Shown: piece by piece, positions 38,765-50,201 of the stretch
How the letters are laid out: every line of letters begins with the position of its first letter
Position numbering within the stretch: position 1 is the first letter of the stretch
Assembly (NCBI GenBank): GCA_963753685.1
Contig: CAVWDE010000008.1
Coordinates: forward strand, 62,001-126,000
DNA from: DATAOG01 sp963753685
GTDB taxonomy: Bacteria > Pseudomonadota > Alphaproteobacteria > Geminicoccales > Geminicoccaceae
Direction of reading: 5' to 3'
Length of the DNA: 64,000 nt
Made by a program: the position numbers and the translations under genes
The notes under the pieces: generated by a model
Told to the model about the DNA's origin: nothing
What the model saw: only the letters and a program-made list of their open reading frames with translations
The model's database searches: none

Positions 38765-39652
38765 TCAGCCGAGGTGGAATCCGACGCGACCCTGTAGCGT
38801 CTCGCCCGAAGCCAGGATGCGGACCCCGGTGTCCGGGGTGCCGCGATCGGCGAGGTTGAAGCCGTCGTTGACGTGCGAGACCGGCTCGACGCAGAACATG
38901 TCCTGGCTGCGCGGGATGTAGATCACCAGATGGCCGAACAGGGGGTCGGCCTCGAGCGCGAGCGTGATGCCGGTCTCCGGCCAGTGGAGCTCCGCCCTGC
39001 CGTCCCAGCCGCCGAAGCAGTGGTCCATCGCCAGATCGGCCAGCCGCGGCGTCCCGGCGAAGTCCCATCCGGCCGGTAGCGGCGCCGGCTTGGTCGGCAG
39101 TTTGCGCTCGTCCGCGAGCCAGACGTGATCGAGGCGCGCTCGGAGGGTGACGCCGGGCGTGCGGACGAAATAGGGGTGGACGCCCAGGCCCGCGGGCATC
39201 GGACCCGAGCCCGCGTTGGTGACCTCGAGGGTGATGTCCAGGCCCCGGTCGGCCAGCGCCAGGGTCTGGCGGGCCCGATAGTCGAAGGGCGTGACGGCGA
39301 TCCGGTGGGCAAGCTCGAGGACGGCGCGGCGCGCATTCGCCTCGACGACCGTCCAGGCGAGCTGCCAGCCCTGACCGTGGATCGCATGTGGCTCGGATGG
39401 GAAGTTTCGCGGCAGCTCGTAGATCCGACCCTGGAAGCCGAACCGCCGATCGGCGATCCGGTTCGAGAACGGCACCAGGGGGAAGCTGCTCGCCGCGAAG
39501 GGATCGCGATCGGCGAAGAACGCCGGCTCCGCCGGCCGCATCAGGTCGCGCCCGTCGGCGCGGAACGCGGTGATCGAGCCGCCGAGCCCGGGACAGACCT
39601 CGAGCTCGAAAGGACCGTGGCAGAGTAGCAGGAGGTCCGTCTGCCGTGCCAT
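38765..39652 (-). CDS. Aldose 1-epimerase (mutarotase) family protein
   Basis: 295 residues, galactose-mutarotase-like beta-sandwich. The substrate-site His residues are in EPHAIHGQGW and GLGVHPYFVR, and the catalytic Glu is in MFCVEPVSHVNDG. The N-terminal FPLVPFSNRIADRRFGFQGR motif is usual. It resembles the YeaD/YphB-type or generic epimerases; the sugar is unknown. Converges with chaB. Confidence 0.85.
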   Translation of the reverse strand: MARQTDLLLLCHGPFELEVCPGLGGSITAFRADGRDLMRPAEPAFFADRDPFAASSFPLVPFSNRIADRRFGFQGRIYELPRNFPSEPHAIHGQGWQLAWTVVEANARRAVLELAHRIAVTPFDYRARQTLALADRGLDITLEVTNAGSGPMPAGLGVHPYFVRTPGVTLRARLDHVWLADERKLPTKPAPLPAGWDFAGTPRLADLAMDHCFGGWDGRAELHWPETGITLALEADPLFGHLVIYIPRSQDMFCVEPVSHVNDGFNLADRGTPDTGVRILASGETLQGRVGFHLG

Positions 39653-39816
39653 GACGATGCCCTCGGTCGCCCAGGAGTCTCCAGCTACTCAGCCCGGCCG
39701 GGATTGTCGAGGGAAAGCTCGGCGCGACTTACCCACAGGTTTGGTTGATCCAGCACTTTCCGCGCGGATCGGCAGAGCGTATAAAGCGCGCGGCGGCATA
39801 GCGAGGGCGAAGCGAT

Positions 39817-40894
<1,078 letters not shown>

Positions 40895-40902
40895 GCTGCA
40901 AG

Positions 40903-41751
40903 TCAGCGCACGGCCTCGGCACCGGTCATGATCTCCAGCAACTCGCCGGTGATCTGCTCCTGACGCAGCCGGCCCTCGAGCGCCCTGAGCGCCAGGAGGC
41001 GCTGGTCGAGCTTGTCGCGCGCCGACTGCATGGTCGCGAGGCGGGCGCCGTTCTCACTGGCGAAGCTCTCCATCGCGGCATGGGCGAGCTCGGCGAACAG
41101 ATACTCCTCGATCAGCCCCTCGATCAGGGCACCTGGTGCCAGGTTGGTGAGCGGCGGTGCCGCCGAGCGTGAAGGGCCGAAGCGCTCGAGGTCGACCGGC
41201 AGCAGCGACTGCCGCTCGAGCGTCCGCCGGCCGCCACCCTGATGGCGGAAATAGAGGATCTCGACGGTGGTCAGGCGGCCACGCTCGAGGCGCTCATAAA
41301 GGGCATCGGCGATTCGCCGTGCGGTCTCGGTGACCGCGCCGACGTGGGTCGCCATGCCGGTCGCGAAGGCTGGGCTGAGGCCGCGCTCCTCGATCAATGC
41401 CTGGCCGCGGCCACCGACCACGAACAGGAGCTCGCCGCCGCCCCGCCCCAGCCGAGCCGCGTCCGCGAGCTGGTCGTTGAACGCGCCGGTGAAGCCGTGC
41501 TCGGCCATGAACAGCACGGTCCCGGAAGCTGCCCCGGGCCGGGCCATCGCATGCCGGGCCGGCCCGGCCAACAGTGGCAAGGCCTCCGCGATCGCAGCGC
41601 CGATCACCAGGGCGTAGGCGCGCGTGCCGTCGAGCGCAGCCTGGGCTTCCTGGAGGCGGATCGCCGCGACCGCGCGCATGGCACCGACGATGTCCTGCAG
41701 CTCGTGCAGATTGTGCAGCTGCAGCTCGACATCGGCCAGCCGTCCGGCCAT
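40903..41751 (-). CDS. atpG: N-ATPase (alternative F1) gamma subunit
   Basis: 282 residues, rotor shaft of the alternative ATPase. The N-terminal coiled segment (DVELQLHNLHELQDIVGAMR) and the C-terminal helix ending with ARDKLDQRLLALRALEGRLR and ITGELLEIMTGAEA match the gamma fold. The central part diverges from housekeeping gamma subunits, as is usual in N-ATPases. Last gene of the cco-atp unit; its ATG overlaps the alpha stop (TGATG). It converges on recA with only 8 bases between. Confidence 0.82.
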   Translation of the reverse strand: MAGRLADVELQLHNLHELQDIVGAMRAVAAIRLQEAQAALDGTRAYALVIGAAIAEALPLLAGPARHAMARPGAASGTVLFMAEHGFTGAFNDQLADAARLGRGGGELLFVVGGRGQALIEERGLSPAFATGMATHVGAVTETARRIADALYERLERGRLTTVEILYFRHQGGGRRTLERQSLLPVDLERFGPSRSAAPPLTNLAPGALIEGLIEEYLFAELAHAAMESFASENGARLATMQSARDKLDQRLLALRALEGRLRQEQITGELLEIMTGAEAVR

Positions 41752-43268
41752 CAGGCCGCGCCCATGTCCGCAACCAGTTGCTGGAAGGCAGCCAGCAGTG
41801 CCGTCCGCGTGTCGTCCAGCTCGCCGCTCGCCTCGACCCGGTGCGCGGCCGCGGCGGCGTGCTCGGTAAGCCAGTCCGGCAGCTTCGGCCCGAGCTCCGC
41901 GACCCGGTCCGGCTCGAGCCCATCGAGCAACCCATCCGCGAGCGCCAGCAGGAGCGTCACCTGCACCGCGAGCGGCTGCGGCCGGTACTGCGGCTGCGAG
42001 AGCACGGCGCGGATCCGGCGGCCGTGCTCGATGGTCTTGCGGGTGCGGGCATCGACCATGCCGCCAAACCGGGTGAACACCTCGAGCTCGAGGAACTGGG
42101 TGTAGTCGAGTCGGAGCGAGGCGCTCAGCGCGCGCAATACTGGCGGCTGGGTCTTGCCGCCGACCCGGGACACGCTCCGGCCGACGTCGACCGCGGGCTT
42201 CTGGTCCTCGTGGAACAGCTTGGCGTCCAGATAGAACTGGCCGTCGGTGATCGAGATCAGGTTGGTCGGGATGTAGGCCGCGAGGTTGCCGGCCTGGGTC
42301 TCGGCGATCGGCAGCGCGGTCAGCGACCCGCCGCCGCGCTCGGCATTGAGCTTGGCGGCGCGCTCGAGCAGGCGCGCGTGGATGTAGAAGATGTCGCCCG
42401 GATAGGCCTCGCGCCCCGGCGGCTGGCGCAGCAGCAGGGCGAGCTCGCGGTGGGTCGCGGCGTGCTTGGAGAGATCATCGATCACCACCAGCACGTCGCC
42501 GCCCCGGTCGCGGAAGTGCTCGCCCATCGTGAAGCCGGCGTAGGGGGCGAGCCACTGCAGCCCGGGCGGCATTTCCGGCTCGGCGATCACGAAGATGCAG
42601 CGTTCGAAGGCGCCGTGCGTGCGCACCGCCTCGATCACCTGCTTGACCGAGGACGATTTCTGGCCGACCGCGACGTAGATGCAGATCACGTCGCTGCGGC
42701 GCTGGTTGATGATGGCGTCGACCGCGAGCGCGGTCTTGCCGGTGGCGCGGTCGCCGACGATCAGCTCGCGCTGGCCGCGGCCAAGCGGGAACAACGCGTC
42801 GATCACCAGGATGCCGGTCGCGAGCGGCTGGGTCACCAATTCGCGCTCGATGATCTCGGGTGCCTGCTGCTCGACCCGCTCGAAGCGCTCAGGCGCGAGC
42901 TGCGGACCGCCGTCCAGCGGCCGGCCAAGCGGATCGAGGACCCGGCCGAGCAGCCCCTCGCCGACCGGCACCTCGAGCACCTCGCCGGTCGCCCGCACCC
43001 GACCGCCCGCGGCCAGATGATCGGACGTCCCGAGCAGCACGCAGCCGATTTCGTCCGCGCGCAACTCGGCCGCAAAGCCAAGCGTGCCATCCGCGAAGCG
43101 CAGCAGCTCGTCGAGGCGGACGTCGGGCAGCCCAGACACCGTCGCGATACCATCGCCGATCCGCTCGACCCGGCCGATCTGCTCGAGCCGCACCTCTGGC
43201 CGGTAGCGCTCGACCGCGCCCCGCGCCTCGGGCAGCCAGCCCTCAAGCCTGTCCTTGAGACCCGCCAT
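41751..43268 (-). CDS. atpA: N-ATPase alpha subunit
   Basis: 505 residues. The P-loop is ELIVGDRATGKTALAVDAII (about 164-183), with RQRELIVG before it. Other alpha signatures are VCIYVAVGQKSSSVKQVIEA-type sequence and the Arg-containing SVSRVGGKTQPPVLRALSAS near 363. The protein opens MAGLKDRLEGWLPEARGAVE and lacks the N-terminal extension of housekeeping alpha subunits that binds delta, as expected where b carries the delta-like part. It overlaps the b gene by 26 bases. Confidence 0.92.
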   Translation of the reverse strand: MAGLKDRLEGWLPEARGAVERYRPEVRLEQIGRVERIGDGIATVSGLPDVRLDELLRFADGTLGFAAELRADEIGCVLLGTSDHLAAGGRVRATGEVLEVPVGEGLLGRVLDPLGRPLDGGPQLAPERFERVEQQAPEIIERELVTQPLATGILVIDALFPLGRGQRELIVGDRATGKTALAVDAIINQRRSDVICIYVAVGQKSSSVKQVIEAVRTHGAFERCIFVIAEPEMPPGLQWLAPYAGFTMGEHFRDRGGDVLVVIDDLSKHAATHRELALLLRQPPGREAYPGDIFYIHARLLERAAKLNAERGGGSLTALPIAETQAGNLAAYIPTNLISITDGQFYLDAKLFHEDQKPAVDVGRSVSRVGGKTQPPVLRALSASLRLDYTQFLELEVFTRFGGMVDARTRKTIEHGRRIRAVLSQPQYRPQPLAVQVTLLLALADGLLDGLEPDRVAELGPKLPDWLTEHAAAAAHRVEASGELDDTRTALLAAFQQLVADMGAA

Positions 43269-44007
43269 GCTGCTTCAGCTCCGCCTCGATCTCGCCGAGG
43301 CTGTCCCGCCAGCTATGGCGGAGGACCGTGTGGGGAAAGTGCAGCTCGGCGCCCGCGATGAGCTCGGGATCCTCGGTGAATTCCACCATCGCGTCGGTGC
43401 CGACTGCCGACTGGAGCTGCCTCCGTAACGCCTCGCGGGTCGCCCGCTCGAGAGGTCCGGCGGTCACCAGCTGCAATGCAGGGTCGTCTGCCAGCTGTCC
43501 GACCAATTGCCGCCGCTCCGTCTGACCGAGGCTCTCAACGCGTGCGAGGAGACGCTCGACGAACGGCGCATCCAGGCCCGGCGCGCCGGTCTCCGCGAGC
43601 AGCCGGCGGGCGATCGTCAGACCGAGCTCGATCGTCTGCTGCCTCAGCGCCTCCGCGGCCTCGGTGCGCTCCTGGGCGAGTCGCTGGCGCTCCTCGGCAA
43701 GCAGCTTCTCGGCATCGGCGCGGGTCTTCTCGAGGAGCCGCTGAGCGTCTGCCCTGGCACTCGCATGCGCCTGCTCCAGCGCCTGATCCCGCTCCTTGGC
43801 GATCGCACCGCGCTGCCGCTCCAGCTCGGCGCGCAGCTGCTCGGCCGCGGCCTTGGCGGCATTCGCCTCGGAAATCACGCTCTCGGTGCGCTGCTGCCGG
43901 TCGGCGATGATGCCGAGCACCGGTCGGTAGAGGAAATGCTGCAGCAGCCAGACCAGGACCAGGAAATTGGCGGCCTGGAGCAGAAGCGTCCACCAGTCGA
44001 TGCGCAT
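43243..44007 (-). CDS. atpF: N-ATPase b subunit with delta-like C-terminal part
   Basis: 254 residues. One N-terminal helix (DWWTLLLQAANFLVLVWLLQ) is followed by a long charged coiled coil (about 40-140) rich in Glu/Arg/Ala. A C-terminal domain (about 145-240) with FVERLLARVESLGQTERRQL and EFTEDPELIAGAELHF resembles the delta subunit. The operon has no separate delta gene, so this long b/delta form probably serves as the whole stator stalk, the known N-ATPase arrangement. The start is the ATG giving MRIDWWTLL; an upstream in-frame codon would overlap the c gene. Confidence 0.85.
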   Translation of the reverse strand: MRIDWWTLLLQAANFLVLVWLLQHFLYRPVLGIIADRQQRTESVISEANAAKAAAEQLRAELERQRGAIAKERDQALEQAHASARADAQRLLEKTRADAEKLLAEERQRLAQERTEAAEALRQQTIELGLTIARRLLAETGAPGLDAPFVERLLARVESLGQTERRQLVGQLADDPALQLVTAGPLERATREALRRQLQSAVGTDAMVEFTEDPELIAGAELHFPHTVLRHSWRDSLGEIEAELKQHGGSQGQA

Positions 44008-44012
44008 CTTGC

Positions 44013-44255
44013 TCAGTGCACGAACGGGTTCGCGAACAGGACCAGGAGCGCGATCACGAGGCAATAGATCGCCATGGTCTCGATCATGGCGAGGCCGACG
44101 AACAGCGTCCGCGACAGGACGCCTGCGGCCTCCGGCTGGCGCGCGATCGCGTCCATCGCGGCTGCCACCGCCCGGCCTTCGCCCAGCCCGGGCCCGATCG
44201 CGCCGAGCCCGACCGCGATCGCCGCGGCCAGGATCGAGATCGCTTCGACGCTCAT
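44013..44255 (-). CDS. atpE: N-ATPase c subunit (Na+-type ligand pattern)
   Basis: 80 residues, a two-helix c-ring hairpin with ARQPEA in the loop. Helix 1 has GPGLGEGRAVAA, so Glu stands at the position of Gln32 of the Ilyobacter Na+ ring. Helix 2 has GLAMIETMAIY: the carboxylate Glu, Thr in the Ser66 position, and the downstream Tyr. This set matches the Na+-coordinating pattern described for N-ATPases. The other c subunit in this window (62207-62431) lacks it. Na+ coupling is inference from these residues. Confidence 0.88.
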   Translation of the reverse strand: MSVEAISILAAAIAVGLGAIGPGLGEGRAVAAAMDAIARQPEAAGVLSRTLFVGLAMIETMAIYCLVIALLVLFANPFVH

Positions 44256-44257
44256 GC

Positions 44258-44929
44258 TCACCCCCTCTCGATGCTGCCGATGCCGGCGCCGATGAACACG
44301 GCTGCCAGCACGGTGAAGATGTAGGCCTGGATCAGGCCGATCAGGATTTCCAAGGCCATCAGCGGGATCGGCAGGAACAGCCCGGCGAGCGCCAGCACCG
44401 TGGCAATCACGAACTCGCCGCTGAGGACATTGCCAAACAGCCGGATCATCAGCGAGAAGGTGCGGGTGATCTCGGACAGGATGTTGAGCGGCAGCATGAT
44501 CACCGTGGGTTTGGCGTAGGCGCCGAGATAGGCGCGCAAGCCCCGCCGGCGCAGGCCATAGCCATGGACCGCGAGGAACACGATCAGCGCCAGCGCGGCC
44601 GCGGTCTCGATCGAGGCGGTCGGCGCCCGGACCCCCGGCAGGATGCCCGAGAGGTTGGCTAGAGCAAGGAAGATGAACAGGCTGCCGAGCAGCGGCAGGA
44701 ACGGCCGCCCCGGGGCTTGCATGGTGGCCGTGATCTGGTCCTCGAGTGCGGTCACCAGGATCTCGAGCACCGCCTGCCAGCGCGCGGGCTGCAGCCGCAG
44801 CCGCCGGGTGACGAGGGTGCAGCCGGCGACGAGCGCTGCCATCAGGCACCAGGTGGTGACCACCGGCTCGGCGATCGGGACCGGCCCGATGTGGAAGAGG
44901 ATCGGTGCGACCAGCGGCGATTCGCTCAC
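44258..44929 (-). CDS. atpB: N-ATPase a subunit
   Basis: 223 residues with about five or six helices. The conserved proton/Na+ channel helix carries the essential Arg in SLMIRLFGNVLSGEFVI, and the last helix reads EILIGLIQAYIFTVLAAVFI. Starts with GTG overlapping the atpR stop (GTGA). Shorter than the housekeeping a subunit, as usual for N-ATPases. Confidence 0.9.
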   Translation of the reverse strand: MSESPLVAPILFHIGPVPIAEPVVTTWCLMAALVAGCTLVTRRLRLQPARWQAVLEILVTALEDQITATMQAPGRPFLPLLGSLFIFLALANLSGILPGVRAPTASIETAAALALIVFLAVHGYGLRRRGLRAYLGAYAKPTVIMLPLNILSEITRTFSLMIRLFGNVLSGEFVIATVLALAGLFLPIPLMALEILIGLIQAYIFTVLAAVFIGAGIGSIERG

Positions 44930-45210
44930 GATCCCGTCCTCACGAGCCGGACCGCGAGCGCGCGGGCGAAAAGGAACCCCGCGAGCGCGCCCAGCAGGGC
45001 GGCCGCCCCCGCCTTGGCGATCAGCGCGAAAGCGAGCCCGGCGAGCAGCAGCCGGCCGAGGTGAAGCGCCAGGGTCGGGCGGAGCGGGGCGCCTACGAGG
45101 TAGCGCTCGACGTTCCCCCGGAGGGCCGCGAAATAGCCTGCGCCGAGCAGGGCGCCGAGCAGCGCGAAGGGTGCGGCCCGCCACAGGATCTCTGCCAAGG
45201 CCGCGCTCAC
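44926..45210 (-). CDS. atpR: N-ATPase AtpR subunit
   Basis: 94 residues, three hydrophobic segments: FALLGALLGAGYFAALR, then LGRLLLAGLAFALIAKAGAA, then a third ending in VRLVRTGS. Size, position between atpQ and atpB, and helix count identify the AtpR protein specific to N-ATPase operons, thought to help c-ring assembly. GTG start overlapping the atpQ stop. Confidence 0.8.
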   Translation of the reverse strand: MSAALAEILWRAAPFALLGALLGAGYFAALRGNVERYLVGAPLRPTLALHLGRLLLAGLAFALIAKAGAAALLGALAGFLFARALAVRLVRTGS

Positions 45211-45494
45211 GCTTCGTTGACCCGCTTCCAGGCGAGCCAGCAGCCGAGGCAGAGGCCGAGGAACATCAGGCTGAGCGTCCAGAAAATGCCGCTGTCGGCG
45301 GCATGATCCAGCCAGCGGCCAAGGAAGATGCCGAGCACGGTCGGCACCACCACCAGCCAGCCGAGCACGCCGATCATGGCGAGGTTGTGGCTGAGCGGCC
45401 GCTCGCCCTCGCGCTGCCAGCGCTCTGCGCGGACGCGCCGGCGGCGGACCGGCTCGGCGAGCGAGTTGCCGTCGTGGCCCGGCTCCTCGGTCAT
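45207..45494 (-). CDS. atpQ: N-ATPase AtpQ (AtpZ/AtpI-like) subunit
   Basis: 95 residues. A charged N-terminal part (EPVRRRRVRAERWQREGERP) precedes two helices: MIGVLGWLVVVPTVLGIFLG and FWTLSLMFLGLCLGCWLAW. WLD after helix 1 is a hallmark of the AtpZ/AtpI-like family. It overlaps the epsilon gene and atpR by 4 bases each. Confidence 0.82.
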   Translation of the reverse strand: MTEEPGHDGNSLAEPVRRRRVRAERWQREGERPLSHNLAMIGVLGWLVVVPTVLGIFLGRWLDHAADSGIFWTLSLMFLGLCLGCWLAWKRVNEA

Positions 45495-45939
45495 CGGAGC
45501 GGCGTCCGGCGCATGGCGCCCGTCGGCGGTAGTCCCCCGCCCCGGGCGCGTTCCGGCCGCAGATAGTCGAACATCCGGCGCACGGCCGCGAGCTGCAGCC
45601 GCGCCGAATCGGCGCGCGCCGAGTGCTCCAGGGCGGCCTTGGCGCGAAACGCCGCGAGCACCTCGGCCTCGAGCTTGACCAAGTCGTCGCCCTGCACCGC
45701 ATCGCGGGTCGCAATCGCGATCTGTTGGCCGCCCTGGACCGTGAGCACGCCGCCGCGCACCGCGCAGTGGCCGACGACGCCTCCCGCGCGGCGCCAGGAG
45801 ACCACCGAGGTCTCGAGAACGGTGAGGAGATCGGCATGCCGCGGCAGGATGCCGAAGGCGCCGCTCGCATCCTCGGCGCGCAGATGCAGAAGATCGTCGA
45901 ACTCGGCGACCACCGCGGTCGGGGTCGTGATCTTGAGCT

Positions 45940-45943
<4 letters not shown>
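45491..45943 (-). CDS. atpC: N-ATPase epsilon subunit
   Basis: 150 residues. The beta-sandwich domain begins MKLKITTPTAVVAEFDDLLH and includes the conserved GAFGILPRHADLLTVLE. A C-terminal helical part follows. It overlaps both the beta gene and atpQ by 4 bases (ATGA). Confidence 0.85.
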
Positions 45944-47347
<1,404 letters not shown>

Positions 47348-47361
<14 letters not shown>

Positions 47362-47494
47362 CGTCGAACAGGATGCGCTCGGCGGCGCCGTCCGGATCGT
47401 CGAACTGGCCGTTCCTCAGCGCCCACAGGAACGCCGCGAGGCCGAGCAGGCCGAGGAACAGGGCGGCCGGGATCAGATAGAGCAGCCCGTTCAT
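47348..47494 (-). CDS. ccoS: cbb3 oxidase assembly protein CcoS
   Basis: 48 residues. One helix (LLYLIPAALFLGLLGLAAFL) is followed by WALRNGQFDDPDGAAERILF and an acidic end. The motif GQFDDPDG-x3-RILFDD is the CcoS signature. CcoS helps insert heme and copper into cbb3 oxidase. The start overlaps the ccoI stop (ATGA) and the 3' end overlaps atpD. Confidence 0.92.
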
Positions 47495-49698
47495 CGGCTG
47501 CGCCCGAGCCGGAGCGCGTTGCCGACCACGACCAGCGACGAGGCCGACATGCACAGCGCGGCGATCAGTGGCGTCACCAGGCCGGCCATGGCGAGCGGCA
47601 GGGTGACCAGGTTGTAGGCGAGTGCCATGGCGAAGTTCTGCCGGATCAGGGAGCGCGCCCGCCTGGCCACCTGCAGGAGCTCCAGGAGCGGCTGCAGAAG
47701 GTCGCCCTGGAAGATCGCATCGGCTGCGGTCTGGCTGATGTCGACGGCGCTCGCGGGCGAGGCGGAGACGTAGGCGCCCGCCAGCGCCGGGGCGTCGTTC
47801 AGGCCGTCGCCGACCATCAGGACCTTGCGTCCCTCGCTCGCGAGCTGGTCGAGATGGGCGGACTTTTCGGCCGGCGTGCAGGCCGCCTGCCAGGTCTGAA
47901 TGCCGAGCCCGCTCGCCACCGCGGCGACCACCGGCGGCCGGTCGCCGGACAGCAGCTCGACCGCAAAGCCCTGCGCCCGCAGGCTGCCGACCACCGCGGC
48001 CGCGTCCGCGCGCAACGAGTCGCTGAACGTAAAACGGGCCGGCGGCCGATCAGGGCGAACGAGCCACAACTCCGGTCCCGCCGCCTCGTCCGACGCTTCC
48101 AGTCCACACCAACTGCGGTTGCCGAGGCGGACCCTGCCACAGCGGAGGCCTCGGCCGGGCACCTCCTTGACGCCATCCGCAACCGGCACGCCCGGCGCTG
48201 CTCGACAAAGCGCCCTCGCCAGCGGATGGCGGCTGGCGCCGGCGAGCGAGGCCGCGAACTCGAGCGCTGCCCGGTCGACAGATTGAAGCGGGTCGAGCGC
48301 CGGATGGCCGAGCGTCAGAGTGCCGGTCTTGTCGAGCACCACCGTGTCGACCTCGGCCAGGCGCTCGAGCGCGGTCGCCGACTTCAGCAGCACGCCTTTG
48401 CGCAGCAGCCGGCCGCTGGCGATCACCTGGACCGCGGGAACTGCGAGCCCGAGCGCGCAGGGGCAGGTGATGATCAGGACCGCGACCGCGTACAGCAGTG
48501 CGGTCTGCCAGGCGATGCCGCCGATCAGCGTCCAGCACAGGAAGGTCCCTAACGCTAAGCCGTGGACGGCGGGCGCGTAGAGGCGCGCGATGCGGTCGGC
48601 GAGGACGACGTATTTCGCGCGCCGCTGCTCGGCCAGCTCCATCAGGCGGACGATCTCGGCGAGCAGCGTACCCTCGCCGACCGCAATCGTTTCGAGGCGC
48701 AGCGGGGCGCCGAGATTGATCGTGCCGGCGAACACCGGATCGCCGACGCCGACCGCGCGCGGCAGGCTCTCGCCGGTGATCAGGCTGGTGTCGACCTCGG
48801 AGCGGCCGGCGAGGACGCGGCCGTCAATCCCGATCCGCTCGCCGGCGGCGACCAGCACCGTCATGCCGGGCGCGACGCTCGCCGCCGGCAGCACCTGGCG
48901 GCGGCCGTCTGCGGTCAGCACCGTGACCGCCTCGGCGCCGAGCGCCAGCAGGCGAGCGGCCGCCGAACGCGCCTGGCCGCGCGCGCGCAGGTCCAGATAG
49001 CGGCCGATCAGCAGGAAAAACAACAGCGCCACCGCGGAGTCGAAATAGGCGTGCAGGCCGCCGCGGATGGTCTCGAACAGGCTCATGCCAGCGGCCAGCA
49101 GGATGCCGAGCGAGATCGGCACGTCCATGTTGGTGCGCCGGTTGCGGAGCGCGCCGAGCGCACTGGAGAAAAACGGCTGGCCGGCGTAGGCGATCGCGGG
49201 GAGCGCGATCAGCGCCGAGAACCAGTGCATGAGCGCGCGGGTCGCCCAGCCCATGGCGTAGGCCTCGCCCGCCCAGACCGAGATCGAGAGCAGCATGACG
49301 TTGCCGGCGGCAAAGCCCGCGACCGCGAGCGCGCGCAGCAGCCGGCGCTCGGCCTCGGCGTCGCCGGAGGCGAGCTGGCGCGGGTCGTAGGGCGTTGCCC
49401 GGTAACCCTCGCGGCTCACCGCTTCGACCAGGCGGGCGGCCATCGCGGCGGCGCCGCGCCAGCTGACCACGAGTCGGCGGGTGGTGAGGTTGACGCGCGC
49501 GGTCTCGACGCCCTGCTCGGCCGCGAGCGCGCGCTCGATCCGCCGCACGCAGCCGCCGCAATGCAGGCCATCGACCATCAGATGCAGGGTATGGAGACCG
49601 CCGCCAGCTCCTTGAACGTAGCTCGACGGATCGAGCAGCACCGGCTCCGGGACCTCCGCCTCGGTCGGGGGCGAGCGGAGGGCAGCCTCGGCGGTCAT
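47491..49698 (-). CDS. ccoI: cbb3-type copper-transporting P-type ATPase CcoI/FixI
   Basis: 735 residues. An N-terminal heavy-metal domain has HCGGCVRRIERALA. The membrane CPC motif is in ITCPCALGLAVPAVQ, the phosphorylation site is VVLDKTGTLTLG, the nucleotide-domain HP is in SRHPLARAL, and the hinge is MVGDGLNDAPALA. A second typical feature is TGESLPRAVGVGDPV in the actuator domain. It supplies copper to the periplasmic or membrane pathway for cbb3 assembly. The start is the ATG overlapping the ccoH stop. Confidence 0.92.
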   Translation of the reverse strand: MTAEAALRSPPTEAEVPEPVLLDPSSYVQGAGGGLHTLHLMVDGLHCGGCVRRIERALAAEQGVETARVNLTTRRLVVSWRGAAAMAARLVEAVSREGYRATPYDPRQLASGDAEAERRLLRALAVAGFAAGNVMLLSISVWAGEAYAMGWATRALMHWFSALIALPAIAYAGQPFFSSALGALRNRRTNMDVPISLGILLAAGMSLFETIRGGLHAYFDSAVALLFFLLIGRYLDLRARGQARSAAARLLALGAEAVTVLTADGRRQVLPAASVAPGMTVLVAAGERIGIDGRVLAGRSEVDTSLITGESLPRAVGVGDPVFAGTINLGAPLRLETIAVGEGTLLAEIVRLMELAEQRRAKYVVLADRIARLYAPAVHGLALGTFLCWTLIGGIAWQTALLYAVAVLIITCPCALGLAVPAVQVIASGRLLRKGVLLKSATALERLAEVDTVVLDKTGTLTLGHPALDPLQSVDRAALEFAASLAGASRHPLARALCRAAPGVPVADGVKEVPGRGLRCGRVRLGNRSWCGLEASDEAAGPELWLVRPDRPPARFTFSDSLRADAAAVVGSLRAQGFAVELLSGDRPPVVAAVASGLGIQTWQAACTPAEKSAHLDQLASEGRKVLMVGDGLNDAPALAGAYVSASPASAVDISQTAADAIFQGDLLQPLLELLQVARRARSLIRQNFAMALAYNLVTLPLAMAGLVTPLIAALCMSASSLVVVGNALRLGRSR

Positions 49699-50201
49699 GG
49701 CTCGAGGTAGATCCGCGGGCTCAGGCGATAGACCTCGCCCCGGGCGCTGGCGGCCAGGCGGACCTCCCACTGGCCGGCGAGCGGCAGCTCGACCTCGGCC
49801 CGGTAGCGGCCGGGGGCGCTTTCCGACAGGTCGACGGCGAAGTCGTGGCCTTCTTCGGTCGGGCGCACGAGCTCAGCGTCGACCTTGGCGCCTTGCAGCC
49901 GCACGCCATCCCGGTCCTGCAGGCGGAGCTCGAGCGTGCCGTGGCGCGGGCCGGCCTGATCGAAGTGGAAGTCCGCCCGCCAGCCGAGCGCGGCCTGCTC
50001 CTTGGCGGCCTCGAGCGCCCGGTTGTAGACGAGGCCGCGCTCATAGGGGTTGGTGGTCTCGAGCCCGGTCCAGCTCGAGAGGGCGAACCAGACCATGACG
50101 CCGTTGACTGCGAAGACGACCACGAAGAAGCCGACGAAAGTCCAGGGAATCCACCATCCGCTCTGCGCGCGGCGCGCGCCCGTCAGGACCGATGCCATCA
50201 T
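49695..50201 (-). CDS. ccoH: cbb3 oxidase assembly protein CcoH/FixH
   Basis: 168 residues. One N-terminal helix (IPWTFVGFFVVVFAVNGVMV) is followed by a periplasmic domain with TNPYERGLVYNRALEAAKEQ, the FixH signature, and VDLSESAPGRYRAEVELPLA. It starts at the first of two adjacent ATGs, overlapping the ccoG stop. Confidence 0.9.
   Translation of the reverse strand: MMASVLTGARRAQSGWWIPWTFVGFFVVVFAVNGVMVWFALSSWTGLETTNPYERGLVYNRALEAAKEQAALGWRADFHFDQAGPRHGTLELRLQDRDGVRLQGAKVDAELVRPTEEGHDFAVDLSESAPGRYRAEVELPLAGQWEVRLAASARGEVYRLSPRIYLEP

Noticed and set aside
39653..39816. SOS box upstream of recA
   Set aside because: I found no GAAC-N7-GTTC or GTTC-N7-GTTC pattern in the gap.
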